The position numbers and the translations under genes were made by a program. 64,000 nt of DNA from Lichina pygmaea (lineage: Eukaryota; Ascomycota; Lichinomycetes; Lichinales; Lichinaceae), in NCBI GenBank assembly GCA_963422465.1, contig OY730169.1, positions 4,464,001 to 4,528,000 on the forward strand. Direction: 5' to 3'. Of this stretch, positions 50,308 to 62,530 are shown piece after piece. Each line of letters begins with the position of its first letter. Position 1 is the stretch's first letter. A model generated the notes under the pieces. It saw nothing but the letters and a program-made list of their open reading frames with translations. It had not been told where the DNA came from and did no database searches.

Positions 50308-51133
50308 TATAGAAGTGTGACCCACCGCTCAACCGACTCAGACCCAGGGGGAGGCTGGAAGCCAGAGGCAATGCCGTACAAGAAGGCGGCCCTCCACCAT
50401 CCACTCCGACCTCCCGAAGGTACACAGCAGTCTCTTGACCCAGATCCGAACAGGGAAGATTGGCCTTGCAGACTTCCTGCACAAGTACGTTACGTACCGG
50501 GTCCCTGGCTTCGAGTCCCCGGTGTGCGCCTGCGGATGGCAGTGGGACACAGCAAAGCTTGTCATGGTAAGGAGCTAGTCGGCGACTGGGCGCTTCGTCA
50601 GCTGTGGGCTGATTAAGCAGGTCGCCGCAGCCGTACCTATGTATCGCGAGTACGGTACGGTACGGGATAACTCGGCTAGTTGCCGAGATATAGTAGTCTT
50701 TTGGGCTCAGTGCAGCTGTAGCCGACCCGTACCGCTACACCCTGGCTGGACTACCCCCACTTCTTTAGAAAACACATGCAACTACACCAGGTGGTTGCCT
50801 CTACAGTACTGACTTCCAGTGGCTAACTCAGACCCCCGGGCAGCCGCCGCCCTCACGACGTGGTTCCTCTGTCTCAACCTTCTCACCCAGTTCTCCTGGG
50901 CCCGGGATCAACTCCTCCCTGACTGCCACACAGTCACTCTCCTTGTTTACAGTATCTTGGTAGGTAGGCGTCCGACCAGGGGCCGCAGGGGAGGGATTTC
51001 ACTCTAGGATCAGGTGACTGGATCACATGACCTCGGAGTTTTCCTTACTAGTTTTATAGATTCCTAGTATAATCTAGCCTAGCTAGCTTTAGATTGGAGT
51101 AGGAATCTATACACACATACATATAGAAGTGTG
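50308..51133 (+). mobile_element. 5'-truncated Tad-like LINE, copy 3, with nested insertion
   Basis: A 12-bp perfect duplication TATAGAAGTGTG lies at 50308-50319 and 51122-51133. The insert contains recognisable pieces of the LINE C-terminal region: DSDPGGGWKPEAMPYK, a CGWQWDTAKLV zinc-knuckle part, then after an interruption RAAAALTTWFL and LTQFSWARDQLL. The same 3' non-coding end (TTCCTTACTAG, then GGAGTAGGAAT) is followed by a short ACAC/ATAC tail. The frame is broken several times and the body differs much more from copies 1 and 2 than they do from each other, yet the duplication is perfect. Confidence 0.85.
50577..50735. mobile_element. Short repeat nested in LINE copy 3
   Basis: Interrupts the LINE between its zinc-knuckle and C-terminal segments. 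Starts GGCGACTGGGCGCTT and ends CAGCTGTAGCCGACC, matching the outer halves of the block at 28490-29850, and has the same small hairpin (CTCGGCTAGTTGCCGAG). This gives the uninterrupted form of that element, about 160 bp. Exact ends uncertain by about 10 bases. Confidence 0.65.
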
Positions 51134-52075
51134 GACTCTGTGAAAGTGACAATGTTATGTTGTGGTGGTTGTTGTATTGGCATGGTGAACACCCTTACAG
51201 AGTACAAGCAAGAAGTGTCCCTCCCAACCGTACAAAGTCCAAGTAGGTACCCATACATACGTAGTACAGAAGTACCTCCTCAGCACGGGTAGAAGCAGGT
51301 TTAGACAACGTCTTATTAGATCTACCAATCTACGGTAAACCTTCCTCAAGAAATAAAAGTAATACAGTATTGCCAGATCAGAAATTGCTGCTTGGCACCA
51401 GCCGCGGCGAACAGACCAACTGGCTGGACTGGTCACGAAACCTGCTTGGGACCACAGGTAATTTAAGCATGAGGCGAATACTCCGAGCTCCACCACATGA
51501 AGAACCAAATCTCATGCCCAAGTATCCCTTTGCCGGTTTCCCACAGCCTCAACACTTCCGCGGAGAGGATAGGACTGATCAGTACGGAAGTCCTGTACTT
51601 CCGTAGGTCCTTCTCCAAGAACTGCATCTAAGTACGAGTGGTGACATATCCACCAGCATCAACAACCGTAGCTGCAGGCAGGGAGCATCCGTTCGTGACT
51701 GTCTCTCACACACCTCCGTTGTCAACCAAATCAAGTCTACTAGAGCAAGAGAAAACAGCAGCTTGGGAAAGCCACCTTGACTGCTCATGTTGTTGATAAG
51801 ACCCTTGAAAGCCATTGCAGAGAGAACAATCTCAGACTTTTTCTTCTCTAATACATGAATGCCCCACCCTGCCGACGATGCCCCCGGCTGAGACGTAAAG
51901 GTATGGCCATGTGGCGGCTATGAGATGGGGCATATCCATGGCTGACATGACATGCGCGCTTGGCGCTGGATTGCCCCTTGCGAAATGAGAAGAGACCATG
52001 TATCTGTTTGACGGTGTCACTCATTGTAGAAGCTCTATCCATCTTGGTATATCGTGATTGTCGTCTTCACACGGT
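51134..52075. other. Intergenic, includes a pogo-like terminal remnant
   Basis: Near 51270-51292 the string GTACCTCCTCAGCACGGGTA matches, in reverse, the terminal sequence of the pogo-like element with two differences. The preceding 130 bases contain weak matches to the rest of its arm. The remainder (51300-52075) has no gene I can support. Confidence 0.5.
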
Positions 52076-53821
52076 TCAGTCGAGACTAGGTTCCAGTGTG
52101 TCACCCCTGATTGCAAAACGGCACGTGAGCAGCTGATATTCCGACATCGGATTTTGACCGGGAAAGGGAATACGTACGCAACGATGTTCGCCCATCCGAT
52201 CAACCGCCAATGCTTCTCGATGCGCCGGCTCAATGCAATCTTCTCACCAATCTCCGTGCAGGCCGGGCTGGTCAGGCTGAGCTTTGCCGCGTCGGCTTTG
52301 ACTCCCATGACCTTCGCTCCCGTGGCCGTCGATCCGATGTTGACCATGAGCACCTCGTTCTTGGTCAGCTTGGCCACCTTGGCTTGTTTCCCGTCCGCCG
52401 TCTTGACGCCGAGCAGGCGCCGCAGCAGGAAGTAGTTGACCTCGAGTTCGGTGTAGATGGCTGGTAGACGGCCACGCAGACCGAGCACGAAGCCGACGAG
52501 GCGGTCTGCTCGGCACAGCGTGGGGTCGACCCGAGTACCGACGCCTGCGCCCGGTCAGCTTCTCGAGCCCGGGCTGTACTAACGCTATCCAGCCCATTAC
52601 GCACCAATCAGGCCGCCGGGCACGGCAAATTTCAGGTCGTTGTGTTCGGCAAAGAGACTGACGACCTTGCTGAAGATGGGTCGACACTTGATCTTGCCCT
52701 GGTCGTCCTTGGTCCGTATGCCGGGCCGGATCTCGATCTCGTCGCCGAGCTTGAGGACGCCGGTAAGAATACTTCCTCCGGCCACACCGCCCTTGAGCTC
52801 GTCGATCTCGGCGCCGGGTTTGTTGACGTCGAAGGAGCGGATGATCATCATGTGGGGTGCGGCCGTGAAATCTCTCAGCGGGACCGGAACCTTGGTGACC
52901 AGATTCTCGTTGATGGCGTCGATGTTGTACTTGAGCTGTGCCGAGATGGGGATGATGGGCGATCCGTCCGCCACCGTGCCTCGGATGAACTTCAGTATCG
53001 ACTGGTAGTGTTGCTCCGCGCCCTCTTCCCGCATCAGATCCACCTTGTTCTGGAGGATGATGATGTGGCTGAGCTTCATGATCTCGATGGCTGCCAGATG
53101 CTCCGACGTTTGCGGCTGCGGGCACGTCTCGTTACCCGCAATGAGGAGCAGCGCAGCATCCATCACCGCGGCGCCCGAGAGCATGGTGCTCATGAGAATG
53201 TCGTGGCCAGGGCAGTCGACGAAGCTGACCGTGGTCAGTCTCAGGATCCCCGGTCGCTGTGATCATCCCAACGTACGAAACATGTCTCAAGAGCCTGAAG
53301 CGCCCCGTGCAACTGTCCCTCTCACACGCCGGGTCGACCTCCTTGTCGCTCTTGTAGCTGCGATAACAGCCTGGCCGAGGACACTCCGGGTTGTCGCACT
53401 TGTAGATCTTTGCGTTCGCGTAGCCCAGCTTGATGGTGATGTTCCGTTCGAGCTCGTTCTTGAAGCGGACCGTCTGGACTCCGGAGATGGCCTTGACGAC
53501 GGTGGACTTTCCATGCGCCACATGGCCGATCGTTCCGATGTTGATCGTCGCCTGTCGCGCGATGATCTCCGGGGACAGCGGTGTCAGTGCCTTGATGTCG
53601 AGATCCTCCGGGTTGGGCTGCGGCGGCAGCTCCGGCCTTGCTGGCTCTGGTGCTGCCGCAGGGTGTGCTGTTGACTTCTTGAGCGCCGATTTGCGCTCGG
53701 TCTTCTCGTCGACGGGCTCTCCGACGTCCTTTTCGTCCTCGGTATCGTGAACGGGATCGAGTCCAGGGGAGCCTGGAGGCGTCTCGTCGTCGGACAAATT
53801 GCTGTCGGTAGCCATGGTCAC
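52076..53821 (-). CDS. GCD11: Translation initiation factor eIF2 gamma subunit
   Basis: GTPase subunit of eIF2 that delivers initiator Met-tRNA to the 40S subunit. Exons are 53821-53277, 53224-52605, 52544-52178 and 52106-52076, giving 520 residues. After an acidic Pro-rich N-terminus of about 70 residues come the P-loop GHVAHGKST (99-107) and the zinc-ribbon cysteines at about 142, 147, 152, 166 and 171. DCPGHDIL (G3) directly follows intron 1, and QNKVDLM is G4. Domain II and III marks include [40 protein letters not shown] and [16 protein letters not shown]. The final 31-nt exon supplies GDTLEPSLD. The 52-bp first intron has a GACTGAC branch. A second ATG lies two codons after the one chosen. 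No abnormality. Confidence 0.96.
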
Positions 53822-54601
53822 CGTCGAACGCTCTTGAAAAAAAGATGGCAGACTGTGTGTATTACCGCTTGTGGGGTGATTTTTTGGATGAGTCTGACCA
53901 TTACATCTGTTGACACGGTCTCTTCATGGGGAAATTTTACGCGTGCATCGGGCAGCCAGGTCCATGGAGCAGGTGGAGCCGAAGCTCGCCAGGGCCAGAT
54001 CACGTGCGTGAGACTGTGTTCGCCGTCTGTTGGGATAATTGGTGTCGGTGACACTTCGGAATGACGAGGCACTTAGAAGACAATAGGATCTTGTATTCAA
54101 TAGGATGTACTAAGACATTCGTCTACAATGAAAAATGAGAAAACCCTTCTTCCCAATCTAGGGTTAGCGCCCTTCTGTAAGTCACGTGGTATGACGTTGC
54201 AGATCGCCCAACTTCAACACCGTCCACGTCTTGATGCTTCTACCGGAAGTACAAATTACAAGGACGCCTCCACGGCCGTGGTGGAACCCCAAAGGCAGTC
54301 ACGGTAACATCTCAGCCTCTGGGGCTACATGTACTGGTATGAACCGTGTGGATGTATTGAATTGATACAGCAGTGAGAAGAGAGCAAGACGTTCTCCCTC
54401 CAACGGCCCTGCAAAGCGAGATTCGCTCGAACGGCAAGCAGATGTAGACGATACCCCGAAAGGTAGGGTAGCAGACCACAGATGCTCTTTCCCATCACCA
54501 GATGGCACGATTGGCACCGAGAACGACGGTCAGCAGCAAGATGCCCAAGACACCGGTGTCCTCCGTATCCCCACCATATGTGCCTCGACCCCACTTGGAA
54601 A
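53822..54601. other. Intergenic between GCD11 and CHC1
   Basis: GCD11 promoter side and CHC1 3' side (both genes on the minus strand). About 780 bp, no further gene recognised. Confidence 0.6.
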
Positions 54602-57600
54602 TTAGAAAGCCCGGAACCCCGTTGGCTGTGACGCGATGCCGTTTGGTTGACCCATGAAAGGCTGGGCCGAAGGAGAACCGACAGAGCCCTGAGTCAACAT
54701 GAGACGGGAACCGCCAAGGATCGGCGTGTTGTCTTCCTCCTTCTTCTGTGACGCCTCTCGGGCTTTGCGTTCCTCGTTGTCCTTGTTAAGAGTCTCGATC
54801 GTTCTAGCTTGCCGGCTCATGAAGTTGATCATGAAGGGCTATTCCGTCCGGATCAGCATGCCATTCGTCGTATTTGCAGGAGAGAGTAGACACTGACCAT
54901 CGTAAAGTCGTTGAGACCGTGGCGCCAAGAGATCTCCATGACAAAGTCCAGTCGCAGGAGATCGTAGCACGCGTACAGCATCCCGACATAGCACTCACGG
55001 CTTCCAATATCGACAAACTGGGAGACGGGTTAGCCAACCTGACATCAGGTGCCGGAACATGTGAGCTGCTTACGTAGCGGGTGAGGTCCTCGACAACTTC
55101 GGGCTTGCCAGAAATTGCAGCCGTCTCGATGGCGTCCTTGAATAGCTTGTCCTGCTTCGAAAGGGCGATGGACTTATCCCAGCGCTTGTTCTTGCGATAG
55201 ATGTTCGCTGCGACCTGGCGGAAGAAGACGAGTTCGTGTCGCTCCAACCGCTGGGCGAGGTCGACCGGATCGTAGTTCTCGTAGTTCTCGACCGAGTCTC
55301 TGAGGGTCTTGTGGTCCTCTTCTTCGATGAGGAGATCGTTGATGGCGTTGTTGACCGCCCTCTTGTTCTGCGACTGCACGCTCAGCAGGAATGGCTTGAT
55401 CAGAGGAATGTTGTCCGACTTCTCGAACATCTTGACCACGCGGTTGACGTCGATCCGGGCCGTCAGAGCCTGCAACAGATCCGTGAGGAGCGACGGTTGT
55501 TCCTGCAGGTAGAAGTTCAGTGCGCGGTAGTAGATCTCGAGGTTCGCAACCTTGACGACAATGTCTTTGAAGGAGTGGTGCTCCCAGGCGTCCGCGGCCC
55601 GCTCCATCATCGCCAACGCGGCGTTGTCCCACTCGTCGTAGTGGCAGTAGAGGAAGACGAGCTCTGGCCAGAGGTGTGCCTCTTCGCACGCGCGGATCAT
55701 CTTCGGGATGTTGATGCGGCTCCAGAACAGCTTGAGGTGCTCCATGACGCGGTCGGGATGGTACTTGGAGAGGGCGATGCCGAGCTCGGTGAACATGCCC
55801 ATGTGCGCCCGTTCGAGACCGAGACCGGCTTCGAGCAGCGCGATGAGCTCGTCAAAGTAGCCGTTGCGTTCGTACTGCTTCACGAGGGCCTGGAGCTCTT
55901 CGGCGTGGACGATGAGGTTCAGCCCGCAGATCTGGGCCAGTCGGAACTCCTTCTTGTCGACGCACGCCTCGTTGACTTGTTTCCACACCTTGACGCTGTT
56001 GGCCTTGCGAGCGCATTCGACAGCGGCTTGGTACTCGCCAAGGTGCACGAGCGTGGTGGCGAGCTTGGCCCAGTTCGAGATGCTAGTGTAGAAGATCTTC
56101 GCGGCCTGGCGATAGCCCTCCTCGTACGCCTTGTCGCCGGAAGCCTCGATGTCGGCGACGTTGGTCGCGTGCAAGAAGTCCTCGAGCTCGCTGAGCTGGT
56201 CCGTTCGGGCGAAGCAGAAAGCAAGGGCCGTGTCGACGGCGGGTTCGCGCTGGGTTTTTCGGGCCATTCGCAGGTAGCGGATGAGATCGTCGTCCTTTCC
56301 GGCGTGAGTTGCGATCTCGATGACCTCGTCGTAGTTGCTTGGATCTTGAGCGCGGATGTACGACTCGATGGCGTCGGCAACGCGCAGGCCGCCGAGCTGA
56401 GCCTTGGCAAGCCGGCTCCACACCTGCGGCAACTCCACCTTCTCGGCGTACTCTTGCGCGCGGTCGATGCTGACGACGTGCTCGACGAGCACGCCGACGG
56501 CCTCGACGTGGGCGTCCATCTTCTTGTAGACCTCGAAGGCCTCCTCGAACAGGCCCACCTCGACGCAGATTCCGGCGATGTCGGGTGCGTTGTAGCGCGA
56601 GAGCTCGTGGACGTAGCCCATGACGCGGGACTTGTCCGACTTGGTGGCAGTCAGGATCAGAAGGTTTTGGAGGTTCTCGTTGTCGCTGAACGGCGACGGC
56701 TCAAGCACAATCTTCTCGAGCAGCTCGATCAGCTCGGACGGCAGGTCGGCGTCCAGGAAGGACTTCACCGCGACAGAGACCTTGTCGGGCTCGGTGGATT
56801 CGGGAACGGCCGTCGACGTGACCTGGTCGATCAGGGAGCGGCGGTGCATGTTGTTGGGGCTGAGGGCGAAGGCCCAGAGCTCCGGATCGGTCCTGTCGAG
56901 CAGATACCGCGCCTGAGCCTTGTACATGCCGTTCTCGTTGGTGACGTTGACCAGTTCCAGGTCGTTCTGGCCCTTGCGATAGGCGACGTAGGCGAGGTTG
57001 GGGTCGCGCTTCTCGCAGTACTTGCCGACCGCCAGGGTGTCGTATTGGTCATTTTCCCTGAGGAATTTCTCCGGGTCGTTGTTGCTGTCGATGTAGATCT
57101 TGGCGAGTGCGTTGTAGACGGCCTGCTGATGGTTGCCCGCCGCCAGGCTCGCCTCGAGGAACGGTAGCAGCAGCTTGAGACGGTTGCGCGACTCGACCTC
57201 GGCCACGAGCTCGTCGATCGGGATCGCCGCCGCATTCACCGACTGCAAGAGGCTCTTGACGACCGACTCGTCGCAGTCTACGTCCAAGAGGCCACCGATG
57301 ACGGCCGGGGTGCGGGCCGGGTTGATCCTCTGCACGTACACCTCGATGGACTTGAACTGCCGGTTCTGATAGAGGTAGAGGATGAGGTCGTGCACGAAGT
57401 CGAACCGATCGCAGACGATGATGAGCGGCAGCTGCTCCGTGAGGTTGGCCTCCTTGAGGAAGTTCTTGACCTTCTCCGGGTTGTAGAACTTGCTGTCGCG
57501 GCAGATGCGCTCCACCTCGGTCAGTTGGCCCGTCTTGGTCGCCGCCTCGATGTACTTGAAATGAACGTCCGGCTCCTCGCTGACGTTGACGACGCTGCCG

Positions 57601-60128
57601 AGGTAGTAGTAGAGGCCCTCGGCCGTCTTGTACTTTTCGAAGAGGTCGATCAGCCGAGCCGGTCCAAGCAGATCCGAGTACTTGGTCGCGATCTGGACGA
57701 CGGCCTGCAGGTTCTGCCGGATGTTGACGCGGAGCATCTCGTTCAGACAGTCCAGCGACTGCTCGACCGAAAAGTTTCCGAAGAAGTTGATCAGCCATTC
57801 CTGGTTGAGCATGTTCGTGTTGACGATGATGCGCTTGATCGCGGCCGGGTCCTGGTTGTTCTCGAGGGCGCGTTGGTAGAGCCCGGCGTTCTCGCAGAGC
57901 TGGGCGACCCTGGCCTTGTCGTAGTGTGAGAACATGTCGTTTCCGAGGATGGCATCCGCCACCTGAGGGGCGTTCATAAGGTTCATCTCGAGCAGCCGCG
58001 TCTGTAGGTGACCCTGCTCGGGCTTGTTCTCCTTCAGGGCGTCGAGAAGGAAGGCCGTCGCCTGCTGGATCATGTTCTGCGACATGAACACGTCCACAAC
58101 CCGGTCAATGTCGACCAAGGAGCCACCCTCTTCGTTCGCGAGGATGCTGGCGAACTCGGCGCCCTTCTCCGGGTTGATCCTGACGATATGCTGCAGGAGG
58201 CTCGTGTAGTCTGGGCTGTAGCCCGTCTCCTTGGCGTAGGGGAGGATGCGGTCGAACTGTCCCGTCTCGGTATAGGCCGCGATGACCTGATCGACAACCC
58301 GGCGCCGTCAGCCTGTGAGCTCCCACGCCCTCCTTCTCACCCGGGGGCTCGTCAGCCGATTCGGTCGTGAGCGAACGTACCTTGTGTGGTACGCCTGCCT
58401 TGAGGTAAACCGTCAAGGCCATGTTGAGATCGTGCAGCCGGACCGTGTCGCCCAGCTCTTCCGAGCACTCCAGTTTGCCCTCCTTCATCCACTTCTCCAG
58501 CAGATGCTTGCGGTTCTGTGCCAGCACGGGCCGGACCAGCTCCAGGGTCTCGTGCTTGTTCAGCGTACCCTTGTCGAGCAACATGCCAAAGTACTGCAGA
58601 ATGACGGACAGCTGGCCCGGTTGAGCCGGCACGTTCTTGAACCGTTCGATGGTCTGGGGAGTGCGCAGAAAGCCGCGGGGCGAGTTGGCCGCGACCTTGG
58701 CCGCCTCGACGTGGTTGCCCTGCTGGATCAGCTGCTCGAACTGCTGGCCGTAGAGGTTGTCGGCTCCCGGGAGCGCCGCTCTGGCGGCAAGCTTGACGGC
58801 CAAGGACGAGTTGGCCGGGTTCTGAAGCAGGTACGGGATGATGGTCTCCTCATCTACGCTGACCGTCAAGACCTGGCCTTTGCGATTGACACCGACGATA
58901 CCGGACGAATCCGAGGTCGGGGCGGTGATGAAGATGGTCTCGCTCGAGATGCGGTTCATGAAGATACAGGTGCCGGACTCGAGGTCATAGAGGTGGATGA
59001 AGCCGTACTTGGTGACGAGGTAGACGACACCGTATTTCTGAGAGACCTGCATCGCCACGGGGAAGTCGTTCACGGCCTCGGCGGGGAAGTACACGTCGAC
59101 GGCCTTCTTTGGAAAGGTCGGGTTGCTGGGCTGGTGGTCGACCTCGACGATGTGTAGCTTGGCCCCGATGGCGGTCCGAACGGCAAAGGTGAAGATCTTG
59201 GTATCAGACGATGCACCGTCCAGCCGCAGGGTTCCAAAGGCGGCAGCGTGGCCTTCGATATGCTGACTGACGCCACGCTCCCGGGAGTAGAGCTGCATGG
59301 CGCCGACGACCCGGCCTTGCTGCTGCGAGATACCAACGACGACCATCCATCTCTGGTCGTCACTGACGCGGTAATTGATAATTTGGCAGCCCTGTCACGA
59401 CGTGTCAGTTCGGTCGCACAGGCAATCGTCGGCCTTTGAAACTTACCTGAAGGCTCGGGTGTCGATCAAAGACCTTGACCGGAGCCGCCTGAGACGGGTC
59501 AATGATGTTCCAGTGGTAGATCGAGTTGTCCGTGACCAAACCAAGATTGTCCTCGCGGAACCATTTCCAGAACAGGACCTCCTCGCTCATGGCGGCCGAC
59601 TTGAGTCTCTGGCGCTGCTCCAGATCGAAGATCTGCAGTGTCCGCTGTTGCGCCTTGAGGGCGATGACCATTTGGCTCCAGTGCATGATGGCGCTGTCAG
59701 CCTTGATCGGTCGACGGGTGAGATTGTTGTTGTTCTGGAGGTCGATGATGATGACCTCTGGCTGGGCGTCATCGTTGATCCGTTGACGAACACAGATGAA
59801 ACGGTCCGATTCCAACGTCTACATGCACGCTTAGCTGCCGTCAAGCTTGACCATCAGCTCAACGGTGGAGCCTTACGCATGAGTTGAAGCCAATGGACGC
59901 CGGCTACGGCAAACTGGTCAGTCCATGTTCCCAGGGCTCTACGTCATCAAAACAGAGCATAGGCCGACGGAGCCGGGAGTACTTACGATGATTTCAAGAT
60001 TGGTCAACTACAGACCACCATCGAGATTAGCAAACATACAGGCCACGACACATGATGACATTCTCGATAGCATTCAGGAAGGGGCGTACCTGAAGAAGCT
60101 CAGTGAACTTTATCGGTAAGGCCGCCAT
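54602..60128 (-). CDS. CHC1: Clathrin heavy chain
   Basis: Coat protein forming the legs of the clathrin triskelion in endocytosis and trans-Golgi sorting. Eight exons (60128-60090, 60007-59987, 59903-59877, 59818-59447, 59391-58381, 58286-55074, 55017-54898, 54838-54602) give 1679 residues, the normal length. The start [13 protein letters not shown], then [16 protein letters not shown] and [11 protein letters not shown] open the N-terminal beta-propeller. The propeller-linker region includes YNLYGQQFE-like [16 protein letters not shown]. Seven clathrin repeats fill the leg (for example [22 protein letters not shown] and [20 protein letters not shown]). The trimerisation end reads [20 protein letters not shown]. 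Exons 2 and 3 are only 21 and 27 nt. The intron after VPHK uses the acceptor at 58287, restoring [13 protein letters not shown]. All frames close; no defects. A 643-codon open frame on the opposite strand is a shadow. Confidence 0.97.
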
Positions 60129-61173
60129 GATTCCTACGGTTGGTTCGCGGCAGTAGGGCCTCAGTTGGGTCGTGAAGTCATGCAAAGCGCGGAAAGGGGG
60201 TGTTGCCTGCTTCAAAGAGCCCGAAGCATGCGCTCCACCGGCACGGTTGTCAAAGGAGGGACAGAAGTGAAGGTTGTGGTCGTCGGGAAAGAAGAAGGAG
60301 AAGAAGAGGTGGGGTATCCGAAGGGAGAAGGGCTGATTATATAGTTAGTTTTGGAGAGGCTGGTGTGATTGTGGGAAAACAGAAAATCAGAAGGGAGTGT
60401 TATGGAAGTACGTATGTACTGTACGTGGACGAACAACGACGACGGGGGCTTCACTTTTTTTCAGGTGTCCGCGACAACGTGTTGCTTACTTACGTAAGTA
60501 CCACCTGTACTACAGGGCCGTGGGAGGTCCGGAAACGGCAGCTTAAGCGAGAGATGAGGCTCTGCTTTGGAGGGTCGCACCTCGAATCTCACAAAATTAG
60601 GCTACGGCGATGACTAAGCATACACCCACTGACAAGGCGCCTGTATGGATTCTGGAAAAGCGGACATCGTTGCGTTTCTCCTGATCCTTCTCCACTAACA
60701 AGCCAATTGGCTTCTATCGATTCAGCCCAAGGTCCCGACACATCTCTCGATACAGCGCCAAGCATGTAGAATCAATCATTGCGGCCCTCTCCACGGCCTA
60801 CCACCTGCGAACAGGCAGTCGACAAATCGAGAAAAGCACCGCACCCAAGACCGACCCCATTCACTCAATCTCCGTTCCAGGTAAGAAATTCGTAAGAAAT
60901 TCACAGTGGTCGTAGAGTCCACGTAGTCATGGGTCCTTTGGCGATTCTCTTCCGAAGAGGAGAAAGGCAGAACCTCGTCTGGATACCTCTGCTGGAATGT
61001 TCTGGTTTTGCGTTGTTCTGTGGAAGAGAAGAGGAAGGCCGCGGGTGTGAAAGTGGGTCCGTCGCGGTCTTGCTGATTAATACCGTACGGTACCTTACGA
61101 CGGTAGCACGGGTAGCTGACTCAGGCACAATGCATCAAGACTGATGCACGTGATCTGGTGTCAAAGACTAAAC
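60129..61173. other. CHC1 upstream region and intergenic DNA
   Basis: About 1 kb. The first few hundred bases should hold the CHC1 promoter and leader, with a pyrimidine-rich stretch on the CHC1 strand at about 60265-60345. No further gene recognised. Confidence 0.5.
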
Positions 61174-61515
61174 ATGACGTCTTCACGAGGAGTAGCCAAA
61201 GTATACCGTACAGTGTCAGCCAAAATTTGGATGAGGAAGAACAGGCCCAAAAAGCTGGACGCGATCATCTCACTGCGGCTGCGCAATGGATCGAGGACAA
61301 AGTCCAAGCTCAGGGCTTGGACACATCGCCAGGATGACAAGGATTTCAATGATCTCAGATTCTTGATCCAATCATACCCCAATGATATCAACAGCATCGC
61401 AGATCGCTTGAGCGAGGCTGGGAGGAAGAACTACATCAACGAGATCCTTGAACGCTCGCAGAGTGAGGGCTTTGCTGCTGCAGCTGCCGAGGTGCTGAAG
61501 GTCGGAAAGCCGTGA
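61174..61515 (+). pseudogene. Partial gene, C-terminal part of an unidentified fungal protein
   Basis: I cannot name the family. The last 70 residues look genuinely coding: an amphipathic, charged helical stretch (AWTHRQDDKDFNDLRFLIQS then INSIADRLSEAGRKNYINEI, ending EGFAAAAAEVLKVGKP). They resemble the C-terminal helices of uncharacterised fungal nucleotidyltransferase-like proteins, where a K-x-x-AW...D-x-D segment recurs. The upstream part contains GTAC-rich DNA and no plausible exon, so the gene is probably 5'-truncated, or its first exons are unrecognised. The start at 61174 is only the most convenient ATG; 61144 is also possible. It converges on the next gene, with 97 bases between the stops. 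Confidence 0.35.
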
Positions 61516-61612
61516 GGTTTGTTGCGGGTTGGTTGCAAGGGTTCCACTCACGCCCGTGAAATCCTACTTGTCATGAGCGTATCTTGACCTTCAATACCTA
61601 TGGTTTCTGCGC

Positions 61613-62530
61613 TCAAACATGGGTTCTTCGTCTCAACCTCGGATCTATGCTTCCATGTCGTCGATATTTTGTCGCGTAGAGCTCCTTTGGACACTTGAAA
61701 CCCAACCTTCTCGTCTTATTCTTCACGCATCTCTCCCACACCTTCAATCTCGGAATCGGGGCTGTGCTGCACAGAGACACCACACTCTCGACTCCCGATG
61801 ACCGAAGTGCGGCGTTCTTCCGCTTCGCCCACTCGACATCTATCGTACCCTCGAGATCGAGATTTGCTTCACCCCATTCCTCGGTCAGATCCTGGGCGTC
61901 GATCAGATCACAGAGGGCAACCCCATCGTTTCTGTCCAGTACACTTTGGGCGAAGGGAGCTAGCTTGGGATACGGAACACCAGAAAGGCTTCGTTCGAAG
62001 TTCGAGCTTGTGCAGGTGACGTGGACATCGGATGCAGGCACTACAATGAAGTAGAGGTCGACGCCGATGACTTTGAAGCGTGGGAAGGTGTGGCTCAATG
62101 ACTCGGGCTGCACGGATCCACGGTATTCCGATGGCGCATAGAAGTTGGCGTATTCTACCCTGAGCAGAGAAGCGGCATCTTCGAGCTTCTCGGTTGGTAC
62201 ACAAACCTCCCAATCCTTGCGGATCAAGAGTCAGTCAAGCAGCAAGATTTGTTGCGCAGCATGTTAGAACACAGCAGATCGGCTGGAGAAGGAACAAACA
62301 AAGCGAACCCTCGAAGCGCCGTAGCACATCAAGGCCGAAACTCCAACACCACAGCAAGGGCCAACTCCTCCACCCTCCAATATCTGCATCAGACGAAGAA
62401 TCTCGGTTATCCCATGGCCTCCGCACGAAGCCTCCTTGTCTCTTGACAGTCCGTAGATCGGCTTGTCGACATGTGAGCTGTCGTTACTGCCGCTCTTGAC
62501 TCCGCTCATGGCTTGGACTCCCTCAATCAT
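61613..62530 (-). CDS. Nucleotidyltransferase-like fungal protein
   Basis: Matches from memory a common uncharacterised Pezizomycotina family that looks like a minimal nucleotidyltransferase fold. Exons 62530-62300 and 62215-61613 give 277 residues; the junction restores YGASRVRFDWEVCVP, the family's hallmark around the presumed active-site region. Other marks are ILRLMQILEGGGVG before it, TEKLEDAASLL, PRFKVIGVDLYFIVVPASDVH, YPKLAPFAQSVLD, ALCDLIDAQDLTEEWGE and the C-terminal LGFKCPKELYATKYRRHG with SIDPRLRRRTHV. The donor GTTTGT is unusual, but a CTAAC branch and an in-phase acceptor AAG follow. The N-terminal 40 residues (Ser/Asp-rich) are less typical. Catalytic activity is not established for the family. 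Copies are often numerous and variable in fungal genomes. Confidence 0.72.

Noticed and set aside
55236-57167. A 643-codon open frame on the plus strand opposite clathrin heavy chain
   Set aside because: Antisense shadow of the largest CHC1 exon; its Leu/Val/Asp composition is the reverse complement of helical repeats and it has no family resemblance.
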